From an uncultured Alteromonadaceae bacterium (GTDB lineage: Bacteria; Pseudomonadota; Gammaproteobacteria; Enterobacterales; Alteromonadaceae): a stretch of 64,000 bases of DNA. The notes below the pieces were generated by a model. The model searched no databases. It saw only the letters and a list, made by a program, of their open reading frames with translations, and was not told the origin of the DNA. Position numbers and translations under genes: made by a program. This document shows, piece by piece, positions 28,323 to 36,525 of this stretch; the stretch's first letter is position 1, and the number at the start of each line of letters is the position of its first letter. The stretch covers positions 1 to 64,000 of the forward strand of contig CANMXU010000022.1 in assembly GCA_947501935.1 (NCBI GenBank), written 5' to 3'.

Positions 28323-28958
28323 ATGGATCTTTTTGATAATCAATTAACTCAGCCAATTCGCCTTATCAACCATGATGGCGAGGTCGATTATTACGGCGCT
28401 TTATTTTCTAGTGAAATTGAAAATAATAAGGCTGCTGATATGGCTGAGTATTATTATCAACAATTGCTTAAAAAGGTGCAGTGGCAGCACGACCAAGCGG
28501 TTATCTTCGGTAAAAAAATTGTCACTGCGCGCAAAGTCGCTTGGTATGGCGAAAAGCCTTTTTCTTATACTTATTCCAATAGCACTAAGCAAGCACTTCC
28601 TTGGATAACTGAACTACTTGAACTTAAAGCCTTAGTTGAGCAAAAAACCACTGAAACTTATAACTCGTGTTTATTAAACTTATACCATAGTGGCGCAGAA
28701 GGTATGGGCTGGCACAGCGACGGTGAAAGTGATTTAAAGAAAAATGGCGCTATCGCCTCATTAAGTTTTGGCGCTGAGCGAAAATTTGCTTTTAAACACA
28801 AACACAGTAAAGAAACCGTGTCGCTAAATTTACAAGCAGGCAGCTTGTTAGTGATGAAAGGCACTACCCAAGCACATTGGTTGCATCGTTTACCGCCCAC
28901 TAAAAAAGTTACCGAGCCCAGAATTAACCTCACATTTAGAACGATTGTTGCTCAGTAA
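28323..28958 (+). CDS. AlkB-family 2-oxoglutarate/Fe(II) dioxygenase
   Basis: Probable repair enzyme that removes alkyl lesions such as 1-methyladenine by oxidative demethylation. Iron ligands are seen as HSDGE (H-x-D) and a distal His in the TQAHWLHRLP segment; the Arg of PRINLTFRTI binds 2-oxoglutarate. LLNLYHSGAEGMGWHSDGE is a clear AlkB signature. At 211 aa it resembles the short ALKBH2/3-like bacterial group. It follows ligA by 19 bp in the same direction, so co-transcription with the ligase is plausible. Confidence 0.9.
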   Translation: MDLFDNQLTQPIRLINHDGEVDYYGALFSSEIENNKAADMAEYYYQQLLKKVQWQHDQAVIFGKKIVTARKVAWYGEKPFSYTYSNSTKQALPWITELLELKALVEQKTTETYNSCLLNLYHSGAEGMGWHSDGESDLKKNGAIASLSFGAERKFAFKHKHSKETVSLNLQAGSLLVMKGTTQAHWLHRLPPTKKVTEPRINLTFRTIVAQ

Positions 28959-28998
28959 GAGCGAGTCTTATTTTTAATGTTTGTTAGCACTTGATAAA

Positions 28999-29367
28999 CT
29001 AACCACTAAAAGTAAACAAAGCATAAATAAAAATAAGCATCGGTAGTGGTAAAATAAAAGCAAATAGCACCGCCTCACACCACTCTATGGTTCGGTAAAC
29101 TTTATACCAGTAGTTATCGGGGGCTTTACTCGATGGTAGGGTTTTAAAGAAAAAAACAAATGACGATAATACTAAAGCTTGTAAAGACGCAAATAAAACA
29201 AACAGCGCTATGCCTAATAACCACAAGGGAGTAGTTGACTGAATTTGTACCTGCAGCAGTAAAAATAACAAAAAACCTAAACCACTCCATGCCAATAAAT
29301 GCCAGCGAAAAGCAACAAAGGTTAGTGCCAGTTGTTGGCATATTTCAGGGCTTACAGGTATTCTCAT
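28999..29367 (-). CDS. Small inner-membrane protein, unknown function
   Basis: A 122-aa protein with about four hydrophobic segments (near 22-42, 47-70, 74-80 and 100-120). TIEWCEAVLFAFILPLPMLI lies at the C-terminal end. I do not recognise a family. It overlaps on the opposite strand an apparent 5' extension of the next gene, which argues for the shorter start of that gene. No clear ribosome binding site precedes its ATG. Confidence 0.55.
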   Translation of the reverse strand: MRIPVSPEICQQLALTFVAFRWHLLAWSGLGFLLFLLLQVQIQSTTPLWLLGIALFVLFASLQALVLSSFVFFFKTLPSSKAPDNYWYKVYRTIEWCEAVLFAFILPLPMLIFIYALFTFSG

Positions 29368-29423
29368 TTAAACGCTTTAATAATTTACTTGATATAAGCA
29401 GTTTACATGAAAAAGAGCATTCA

Positions 29424-30137
29424 ATGAAATCAGCTAACAGAGTTACCTTATCTATATTGTTAACTATAGCTCGGCAATGCCTTACTAATTTTACTAGCAT
29501 GCTAGTTTGTTGCTTTTCGTTTTCCTTAGCAGCACAAGAGCAGATAGCCCCTATTTATTTATCACAAGCTAACACGCCTCATACTTATACCTCATCAGAA
29601 CAAGTTGATACTCAGCCCAAGCCGAGCTTAAAACCAACCGAGAGGTTTGAACTTGACCGTAAGCAAAACATTGAAAAGTCAATCACGGTAAAAATTACAG
29701 AGCTACGCAATCATAACGGTCAAGCCTTTGTTGGCGCGCTTGTATCAGCGGCAGAGTTAGCGCCATATTTACAACAATTAAAACAACTACTTGTTGATGA
29801 CTTTGCGGTTTATCGGCAAAATCAAGCTGGTAGAGACGCACAGCTTTTTTATATCAGTTTAATTACCGCTAATGAATATCAACACCTTGACCGAGCTAAG
29901 CTTGTTTTTGGTCAAAGCCTGAACATTAAATTAAAAGGCTTAGGCACAGTAACGCAATACGATAATACCAGTTACTTTGTTGTCGCCGAATCTTCAGATG
30001 CGAGCTTTTACCGACAAAAATTGGCCCTACAAAATAGCTCTTTTGCTATCACTTTAGGTTTTAACCCTGCTGATGTTAGTGCTATTAAGAAAAACATCAA
30101 CACGCTCATTGTGCCAAGTGCTAACAAAAACTATTAG
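29424..30137 (+). CDS. Secreted protein of unknown function
   Basis: A 237-aa exported protein. The ATG at 29424 (MKSANRVTLSILLTIARQC) is chosen because it starts a signal peptide ending around SLAAQ; the open frame continues upstream over the convergent membrane-protein gene and is not supported. The mature part has a Pro/Thr-rich linker, then a domain with the stretch VKITELRNHNGQAFVGALVS and FAVYRQNQAGRDAQLFYISL. The middle of the mature part could be a small alpha/beta fold. No family is recognised. The M48 protease gene follows after about 100 bp. Confidence 0.65.
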   Translation: MKSANRVTLSILLTIARQCLTNFTSMLVCCFSFSLAAQEQIAPIYLSQANTPHTYTSSEQVDTQPKPSLKPTERFELDRKQNIEKSITVKITELRNHNGQAFVGALVSAAELAPYLQQLKQLLVDDFAVYRQNQAGRDAQLFYISLITANEYQHLDRAKLVFGQSLNIKLKGLGTVTQYDNTSYFVVAESSDASFYRQKLALQNSSFAITLGFNPADVSAIKKNINTLIVPSANKNY

Positions 30138-30242
30138 AAAAGTGGCCAGTATTTACATAAACTAGTTTAATACATGTCAATTGCGCTTATTTTGTATGAG
30201 CTTTGTATGAGCTTTATTGATTTGGTCTTTAATCTAAATGGA

Positions 30243-31094
30243 ATGCCTGTGAAAAAATATATTGCCGTATGTGCCGTGATCATTAGCCTAGTCGGCTGTA
30301 GTACGTCTTCAACTGGGCGAAAGCAAATTATGCTGATGTCTGACTCTGATTTAAATAAAATGGGCATAGCTTCATTTGAAGACATGAAAAAGCAAATACC
30401 GATCAGTAGTCATAAAGAAACCAATGCTTTTGTACAATGTGTTGCCGACGCTATTACCGTAAATGTTCCTAAGTCAGCTCATGCTGGCGAATGGGAAGTC
30501 GTAGTATTTGATTCAGCACAAGTGAACGCCTTTGCACTACCTGGGGGGAAAATTGGGGTTTATACCGGCATATTAAATGTGACTGAAAACCAAGACCAAC
30601 TAGCCGCGATAATGGGTCATGAAGTTGGTCATGTTATTGAACATCATTCGAACGAACGTTTATCGGCAAGCAAAGTTTCTCAAATGGGTATGGCAGCTGC
30701 GGCTATTGCTTTAGGCGCAAGCAATTCTGAGAATAAAGGCCTGTGGATGGCAGGTTTAGGTGTCGGGCTCCAATATGGCGTAATTATGCCTTATGGCCGA
30801 AGCCATGAAAGTGAAGCTGATATTGTTGGCCAAGACCTAATGGCACGTTCGGGTTTTAAACCAGACCAAAGTATTCGTTTGTGGGAGAACATGGCGAAGT
30901 TAAGTAAAGATGCGCCGCCAGAATTTATGTCTACTCATCCGTCGAATCAAACCCGTATTGAGCAACTCACTAAGCATTTAAGTGTTTCTGAAAAATTTTA
31001 TAAAACCAGCAATCGTCCAAATTGTGTAAAACCAAAAAATATTCCAGAGCCGCCTAAGCCGAAAGAACAGACTAAAGCACAGCCGAAGAAGTAA
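30243..31094 (+). CDS. M48-family lipoprotein metalloprotease (LoiP/YggG-like)
   Basis: Outer-membrane lipoprotein zinc protease likely involved in envelope protein quality control. The start at 30243 (MPVKKYIAVCAVIISLVGCS) gives a lipoprotein signal with lipobox LVGC; GTG at 30249 is an alternative. The catalytic HEVGH lies in AAIMGHEVGHVIEHHSNERL, with the third zinc ligand in the ESEAD motif. The tail is rich in Pro/Lys. Length of 283 aa is normal for LoiP-type proteins, without TPR repeats as in BepA. Confidence 0.9.
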   Translation: MPVKKYIAVCAVIISLVGCSTSSTGRKQIMLMSDSDLNKMGIASFEDMKKQIPISSHKETNAFVQCVADAITVNVPKSAHAGEWEVVVFDSAQVNAFALPGGKIGVYTGILNVTENQDQLAAIMGHEVGHVIEHHSNERLSASKVSQMGMAAAAIALGASNSENKGLWMAGLGVGLQYGVIMPYGRSHESEADIVGQDLMARSGFKPDQSIRLWENMAKLSKDAPPEFMSTHPSNQTRIEQLTKHLSVSEKFYKTSNRPNCVKPKNIPEPPKPKEQTKAQPKK

Positions 31095-31127
31095 AAATAC
31101 TCGCGCTGTATAAGATAAAAAACAAGC

Positions 31128-31171
31128 TAAAAAAAACACCGTGATTGGTTTCAGTCACGGTGTTTTTTTAT
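31128..31171. terminator. Bidirectional terminator, M48 / nhaC
   Basis: AAAAAACACCGTGA pairs with TCACGGTGTTTTTT, a stem of 14 bp with T runs on both strands, between convergent genes. Confidence 0.88.
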
Positions 31172-31203
31172 ATTTAGCTATTTAAAATAGAACCAAGCTG
31201 AGC

Positions 31204-32553
31204 TTATTTGGTTATGCGCCAAAATGCGATGCTGGCAACAACTAATAAAATCATCGGATAAAAAGCGTGCATTACAACTTCAAGTGGCGAAATACCTAAC
31301 GTAGCACCTAATAATAAAGCTTGAGCTCCATAAGGTAATAAACCTTGGTTGATACAGGCAAAAATATCTAACAAACTTGCTGAATGTGCCGGCGCTAAAT
31401 CAGCCTCGGTGCTTAAGTCTTTCGCTGTTTCACCGGTAATAATAATTGATACGGTGTTATTGGCGGTAAAAAAGTTACAGCAAAAAGCTAATGTGGCAAT
31501 GCCAATACCAGCAGCGCGCTTATCATTATGTTTACTTATACGTGTGGCGGCATTTCGAATTTTAGTGGTTAATGCAGCTAAGCCCCCTTGATGACGAACT
31601 AATTCACTTAAGCCACCAATAAATAAAGACAAAATGAATATGTCTTGCATGCTCGCAAAACCTTTATTGATATCACTCACCCAAGTAGCTAATTGATAAC
31701 CATTGTTCACCATGCCAATAGCTGCGGCTAAAATAATGCCAACAACTAAAACCACAAAAACATTTACACCCGACAAAGCTAAAGCAAGTATCACTAAATA
31801 AGGCAGTAAACCTAATACTTCAATATCACCGGTTTCAGGTAAGGTAACCGAGCCTCCAGCAAAAGCAAAAATAGCTAAACAAAGTAGGGCGGCAGGAACG
31901 GCAAACTTAAAATTCACTTTAAATTTATCTTTCATATGCGCACCTTGGCTGCGAGTAGACGCTATGGTGGTATCGGAAATAATTGACAAGTTATCACCAA
32001 ATATCGCGCCAGAAATAATACAGCCAGCAACAATGCCGGCATCAAGGTTAGCGCTTTCTATAAAACCTAAAGCAACGGGAGCAATAGCTGCGATAGTGCC
32101 CATTGAAGTGCCCATAGCTGTGGCTAAAAAGGCAGCCACTAAAAATAGGCCCGGTAAAATCAAGTACTCAGGAAAAACCGATAAACCAAGTTGCACGCTG
32201 GCATCAACACTACCAGTGGCTTTAGCAACAGTGGCAAAGGCACCGGCTAATAAATAAATAACACACATGGTGATAATGTTTTGATGACCAGCACCAGATA
32301 TAAACTGGCTTATTTGGCTGTTAATACTGTCTTTACCCAACCATATGGCAACAAAAATGGCTGGAATAATAGCTATACTGGCGGGCAATTGATAAAAAGC
32401 AAAATCAACGCCTTGCAAGGTTAGTACTAAGCCTGTGCCTAGAAATAAGCCAAGAAAAACGATAAAAGGTAATAAGCTGAACAAACTATTATTTTCGGGT
32501 GGTGTGCAAGCGGGGGCTGATTTTAAATCGGCTGAGGTCATAAAAATGCTCAT
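31204..32553 (-). CDS. NhaC-family Na+/H+ antiporter
   Basis: Inner-membrane antiporter of 449 aa with about 11 hydrophobic segments. Conserved regions GAIFGDNLSIISDTTIAST and ATAMGTSMGTIAAIAPVALG, and NFFTANNTVSIIITG near the C-terminus, mark the NhaC superfamily. It likely exports Na+, as expected in a marine bacterium; some relatives exchange organic acids (malate/lactate), which cannot be excluded. It is monocistronic and convergent with the M48 protease gene. Confidence 0.87.
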   Translation of the reverse strand: MSIFMTSADLKSAPACTPPENNSLFSLLPFIVFLGLFLGTGLVLTLQGVDFAFYQLPASIAIIPAIFVAIWLGKDSINSQISQFISGAGHQNIITMCVIYLLAGAFATVAKATGSVDASVQLGLSVFPEYLILPGLFLVAAFLATAMGTSMGTIAAIAPVALGFIESANLDAGIVAGCIISGAIFGDNLSIISDTTIASTRSQGAHMKDKFKVNFKFAVPAALLCLAIFAFAGGSVTLPETGDIEVLGLLPYLVILALALSGVNVFVVLVVGIILAAAIGMVNNGYQLATWVSDINKGFASMQDIFILSLFIGGLSELVRHQGGLAALTTKIRNAATRISKHNDKRAAGIGIATLAFCCNFFTANNTVSIIITGETAKDLSTEADLAPAHSASLLDIFACINQGLLPYGAQALLLGATLGISPLEVVMHAFYPMILLVVASIAFWRITK

Positions 32554-32796
32554 TTATTTTAAAAATTATTTAATTAGCCAAAGGATAACAATAAACAATA
32601 CAAAAGAAATGTTAATTAAATCGAAGGCGATAAAATTAATTGTAATTAATCTGCTTATAAGTAGGTAATTGCTTTCATTAATCACTTATCAGAAAAAAGT
32701 TAAAATATTAACCATAAGTACTAAAAGAGGACTACAGACTACGGTTGGTTTATGCTATTCTTGCGCGAATTTTTATTTAGCCTAAATGTGAATGAT

Positions 32797-33420
32797 ATGT
32801 CTGAGAATAATTTTGAAACAATTGAACAACGTGTAAGTTACGGTGTAGGTCGTCAACTTGGTGATCAACTACGTAATAATCCTTTTAAAGATTTTGACGT
32901 AACAGCAGTACAAGCAGGTCTTTCTGACGCTATTGCTAATGTTGCTAGTCAAGTTTCTGATGAGCAATTAAATGAAGCTTTCGGCATCATTTCTAAGAAA
33001 CTACAAGAGCAAGAGCAAGAGGTTGCAAAAGTAAAAGCAGCTGAAGGTGAAGCCTTTTTAGTAGAAAATGCTAAGCGTGATGAAGTTATCGTAACTGAGT
33101 CTGGTTTACAGTACGAAATTATTGCTACTGGCGAAGGCGAAAAACCTACTGCTGCAAGCACAGTACGTACGCATTACCACGGTACTTTCATCAACGGTGA
33201 TATTTTTGATAGCTCTGTTGACCGCGGTCAGCCAGCTGAATTCCCTGTAGGTGGCGTTATCCCAGGTTGGACTGAAGCATTACAATTAATGGCTGAAGGT
33301 TCTAAATACCGTTTATATGTTCCATATCAATTAGCTTATGGTGAGCAAGGTTCTCAAGGTGCTATACCTCCTTACTCAACATTGATATTTGATGTTGAAT
33401 TATTAGCTATCGTTAGTTAA
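32797..33420 (+). CDS. fklB: FKBP-type peptidyl-prolyl isomerase FklB
   Basis: Folding catalyst of the FkpA/FklB group. The ATG at 32797 (MSENNFETIEQRVSYGVGRQ) is chosen because homologues start here; the longer frame adds 15 residues without a signal peptide. The N-terminal dimerisation domain (about 1-90) is helical, then the FKBP domain (about 100-207) has GTFINGDIFDSS, PGWTEALQLM and YGEQGSQGAIPPYSTLIF. Without a signal peptide it is cytoplasmic, like E. coli FklB. A strong terminator follows directly. Confidence 0.93.
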   Translation: MSENNFETIEQRVSYGVGRQLGDQLRNNPFKDFDVTAVQAGLSDAIANVASQVSDEQLNEAFGIISKKLQEQEQEVAKVKAAEGEAFLVENAKRDEVIVTESGLQYEIIATGEGEKPTAASTVRTHYHGTFINGDIFDSSVDRGQPAEFPVGGVIPGWTEALQLMAEGSKYRLYVPYQLAYGEQGSQGAIPPYSTLIFDVELLAIVS

Positions 33421-33426
33421 TTAAAA

Positions 33427-33452
33427 TAAGCCGGGTTATCCCGGCTTTTTTA
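33427..33452 (+). terminator. Rho-independent terminator of fklB
   Basis: AAGCCGGG-TTAT-CCCGGCTT followed by TTTTT. Confidence 0.9.
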
Positions 33453-33458
33453 TGTATA

Positions 33459-33755
33459 GGATGTACAGTATGCCGCGGTGACAGGACGTCATGGAGTGGC
33501 GAATGCAGGATGTATTGTTAGTTTTTCAGTTCCAGACAAAAACTAATTACCTACATCCATGTAGGCAATGCCACGGTGACAGGACGTCATGGAGTGGCGA
33601 ATGCAGGATGTACAGTCAGCTTTTAAGTTCCGGACAAAAGCTTACTACCTACATCCATGTAGGCAGCGCTTTTAAGTTCCGGACAAAAGCTTACTACCTA
33701 CATCCATGTAGGCAATGGCACGGCGGTAGAAGGTCATGAAGTGGCGAATGTAAAA
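33459..33755. repeat. Tandem repeat block with CCTACATCCATGTAGG palindromes
   Basis: A ~103-bp unit occurs in near-identical copies starting near 33459 and 33562, followed by a partial copy of about 54 bp. Each contains a GTGACAGGACGTCATGGAGT segment and the palindrome CCTACATCCATGTAGG (33549-33566, 33647-33664, 33696-33713). A final diverged copy of the GACGTCATGGAGT segment ends near 33755. Such intergenic palindromes are common in Colwellia-like genomes; their role is unknown. A weak reading frame through the block is an artefact of the repeats. Confidence 0.85.
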
Positions 33756-33851
33756 AGTAGCTCGGCCCGCTAAAGAGCAAAAACCTAGTTCAGTAAAATA
33801 TAGCAAACCCGAATATAGCAAACCAAAATATAAAAAAGCGAAACATAAAAA

Positions 33852-34274
33852 GTGATAACAACAAAGCTTCAGCAACTTTTTCAGCAGTATATAAAAGCAT
33901 TTCAACAGTTTGATTTGCAAAGCGTCGTTGATTGTTATGCCTTCCCTTGTACATTAACCACACCTGATAAAATTGTATTACTAAAATCATCTACCGACGC
34001 AGAAGATGAATTTACTAATATATTTTCGTGGATGAAACAAGATAACGCTAGCCAAATTGGTGTTATCTCTGCCAGCTATCATGAGTATTCTTCCAATTTA
34101 GCGGTTGCTAATATTCATTGGCAGTTTCAAGGCGAACAAAACCAAATTCTCGCTGAGTTTGCCGCGTTATACCATATAGATATTACCGGCAAGTACGCTA
34201 AAATAATGCATGTCGTTTCACATGAAATTGACAGCTCAGTTGATTTAGAAAAGAAATTAACCATCTTTGAATAA
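33852..34274 (+). CDS. NTF2/SnoaL-like protein, unknown function
   Basis: A 140-aa soluble protein starting with GTG at 33852. The pattern LFQQYIKAFQQFDLQSVVDC, then YAFPCTLTTPDK, and the C-terminal strand segment suit an NTF2-like cone fold, used in small dimeric enzymes or binding proteins. No catalytic residues can be assigned. It ends 40 bp before dapB and may be co-transcribed. The tandem repeat block lies directly upstream. Confidence 0.65.
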   Translation: MITTKLQQLFQQYIKAFQQFDLQSVVDCYAFPCTLTTPDKIVLLKSSTDAEDEFTNIFSWMKQDNASQIGVISASYHEYSSNLAVANIHWQFQGEQNQILAEFAALYHIDITGKYAKIMHVVSHEIDSSVDLEKKLTIFE

Positions 34275-34314
34275 ACCCTATTTTGAACAAAACAGTAATA
34301 GTCAGGAAATAAAC

Positions 34315-35118
34315 ATGAAAGTAAAAGTAGCCATTTTAGGTTGTAGTGGTCGTATGGGCCGAAACTTAATTCAAGCGGCAGTTGAGCATGAACAAATTGA
34401 ATTAGTTGGTGGCAGTGTACGTGCTTCCTCATCGTTTGTTGACTTTGACTTAGGTGAACTTGCCGGTATTGGCGCAATTGGCAAAAAAACTTCAATAGAA
34501 CTATCTGAATTGCTTGCAGCTGATGTGTTTATTGACTTTACTGCAATTGAAACTACGCTTGAAAACATCAAATGGTGTCAAGCGAACAATAAATCATTAG
34601 TGATTGGCACCACAGGTTTTACTGATGCACAAGTGCAACAAATTGAAAAAGCGGGTGAAAATATTCCCGTAATTTTAGCGCCTAATACCAGTGTTGGCGT
34701 TAATCTAATGTTTAAGCTGTTAGAAATTACCGCAAAAGCGATTGGCGACTATACTGATATAGAAATTTTTGAAGCGCACCACAGGTTCAAAAAAGATGCA
34801 CCGTCAGGCACTGCCGTGAAAATGGGGCAGGTAATTGCCGACACCTTAGGGCGTGATCTTAATAAATGCGCTGTTTATGGCCGAGAAGGCATTACCGAAG
34901 AGCGTGATCGTGAAACTATTGGTTTTGCTACTGTTCGTGCCGGCGATATTGTTGGCGAACATACTGCCTTTTTTGCCGATTTAGGTGAACGTATTGAAAT
35001 TACCCATAAAGCGAGTTCAAGAATGACTTTTGCTTTAGGAGCAATGCGTGCAGCCGCATGGTTGTCTGAAGCCGATAACGGTTATTACGACATGCAAGAC
35101 GTACTAGGTTTAAAATAA
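34315..35118 (+). CDS. dapB: 4-hydroxy-tetrahydrodipicolinate reductase DapB
   Basis: Second committed step of lysine/diaminopimelate synthesis, reducing HTPA to tetrahydrodipicolinate with NAD(P)H. The ATG at 34315 follows CAGGAAATAAAC; the upstream ATG gives an unsupported 16-residue extension. The Rossmann motif is GCSGRMGRN (about 9-17). The catalytic block EAHHRFKKDAPSGTA and the Asn-Thr-Ser-Val-Gly loop (APNTSVGVN) are intact. Length of 267 aa is standard. carA and carB lie downstream in the same direction but behind their own promoter. Confidence 0.96.
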   Translation: MKVKVAILGCSGRMGRNLIQAAVEHEQIELVGGSVRASSSFVDFDLGELAGIGAIGKKTSIELSELLAADVFIDFTAIETTLENIKWCQANNKSLVIGTTGFTDAQVQQIEKAGENIPVILAPNTSVGVNLMFKLLEITAKAIGDYTDIEIFEAHHRFKKDAPSGTAVKMGQVIADTLGRDLNKCAVYGREGITEERDRETIGFATVRAGDIVGEHTAFFADLGERIEITHKASSRMTFALGAMRAAAWLSEADNGYYDMQDVLGLK

Positions 35119-35292
35119 CTAGCACAGTTAAAAAACGAGAAAACACTTACTTTTGACGCTTTAGTAACAAAATTAGTAAAAATGACACTTTATTTCATTT
35201 TTTACTAGACGATAAAAGGTTACAAGCGTAGAATAAGTGGATTTTGTCAAAAATTTACAGGTAACTGTGTTTTTGGCATTTTTTATGCGAAC

Positions 35293-35340
35293 TATAATGT
35301 ACTTAGTGATGAAAGTTTTTAGTTGTTTCATCATTAATTT
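35293..35340 (+). promoter_or_regulatory. carAB promoter -10 and leader hairpin
   Basis: A perfect TATAAT lies at 35293-35298, with only a weak -35 match upstream. In the leader, GATGAAA (35308-35314) pairs with TTTCATC (35326-35332) around an 11-nt loop and is followed by T-rich sequence. A carA ribosome binding site ACGGAGGT comes at about 35353. Confidence 0.5.
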
Positions 35341-35364
35341 TATTTCTTCTTTACGGAGGTTAAA

Positions 35365-36492
35365 TTGACTAAATCTGCCATTTTAGTGCTTGAAGACGGC
35401 ACTGTATTTAAAGGCACCGCAATTGGTGCAGATGGGGCGGCTGTTGGTGAAGTAGTATTTAATACTTCAATGACCGGTTACCAAGAAATTCTGACTGATC
35501 CCTCATATGCAGAGCAAATTGTTACGCTTACCTACCCACATATAGGTAACACAGGTACCAACAGTGAAGATGAAGAATCTGACACTATTTGGGCGAAAGG
35601 TTTAGTTATTCGTGACTTACCGCTATTAGCAAGTAACTTTCGAAGTGAACAAAGTTTAAGCGAATACTTAAAAAGTAAAAACATTTTAGGTATCGCTGAT
35701 ATTGATACCCGTAAATTAACCCGTATTTTACGCGAAAAAGGTGCACAAAATGGTTGCATCTTAGCGGGCGAAAACCTAGACCAAGCAAGTGCGCTAGCTC
35801 AAGCTAAAGCGTTCCCTGGTCTTAAAGGTATGGACTTAGCTAAAGTTGTTTCTACCAAGGAACAATATCAGTGGACTGAAGGTAGCTGGGTACTTGGTCA
35901 AGGCCATATAACTCCAGAAAACTCACAGTTTCACGTAGTTGCTTACGATTTTGGTGCTAAACGTAATATTTTACGTATGTTAGTAGACCGCGGTTGTAAA
36001 TTAACAGTAGTGCCAGCGCAAACGCCTGCAAGTGAAGTATTAGCGATGAACCCTGACGGTATTTTCTTATCGAATGGCCCAGGCGATCCAGAACCTTGTG
36101 ATTACGCAATTACAGCAATTAAAAGCTTCTTAGAAACTGATATTCCTGTTTTTGGTATTTGTTTAGGTCATCAGTTATTAGGTTTAGCAAGTGACGCTAA
36201 AACCATTAAAATGAAGTTTGGTCATCACGGTGGTAACCACCCAGTGAAAGACTTTGCTCGTGACGTTGTAATGATCACAGCGCAAAACCACGGTTTTGCC
36301 ATTGACGAAACCAACATGCCTGCAAACTTAGAAGTAACGCATAAGTCGTTATTTGACGGTAGTATTCAAGGTATTCATCGCACTGACAAACCAGCATTTA
36401 GTTTCCAAGGTCACCCAGAAGCAAGCCCAGGTCCACATGACGCAGCGCCGTTATTCGACCACTTTATTGACCTTATCAAACAAGCCAAATAA
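35365..36492 (+). CDS. carA: Carbamoyl-phosphate synthase small subunit CarA
   Basis: Glutamine amidotransferase subunit that supplies ammonia to CarB for carbamoyl phosphate, a precursor of arginine and pyrimidines. The start is a rare TTG at 35365 behind a strong ACGGAGGT. The N-terminal domain opens with SAILVLEDGTVFKGTAIGA. The class I GATase domain (about 195-375) has the nucleophile Cys in GICLGHQLLG and the His/Glu pair in FQGHPEASPGP. Length of 375 aa is normal, and carB follows after 33 bp. Confidence 0.97.
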   Translation: MTKSAILVLEDGTVFKGTAIGADGAAVGEVVFNTSMTGYQEILTDPSYAEQIVTLTYPHIGNTGTNSEDEESDTIWAKGLVIRDLPLLASNFRSEQSLSEYLKSKNILGIADIDTRKLTRILREKGAQNGCILAGENLDQASALAQAKAFPGLKGMDLAKVVSTKEQYQWTEGSWVLGQGHITPENSQFHVVAYDFGAKRNILRMLVDRGCKLTVVPAQTPASEVLAMNPDGIFLSNGPGDPEPCDYAITAIKSFLETDIPVFGICLGHQLLGLASDAKTIKMKFGHHGGNHPVKDFARDVVMITAQNHGFAIDETNMPANLEVTHKSLFDGSIQGIHRTDKPAFSFQGHPEASPGPHDAAPLFDHFIDLIKQAK

Positions 36493-36525
36493 GCATAGAT
36501 TAAGATAACAGAGAGATTTTATAAC

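Noticed and set aside
29235..29423. 5' extension of the secreted-protein gene
   Set aside because: The extension overlaps the antisense membrane-protein gene and precedes a good signal peptide start at 29424.
33491..33739. 82-aa reading frame in the tandem repeats
   Set aside because: The frame follows the repeat units (repeated residue blocks) and has no start signal; it is a by-product of the repeat.
33459..33755. Possible CRISPR array
   Set aside because: The units are ~103 bp and nearly identical throughout with no unique spacers, and no cas genes are present.
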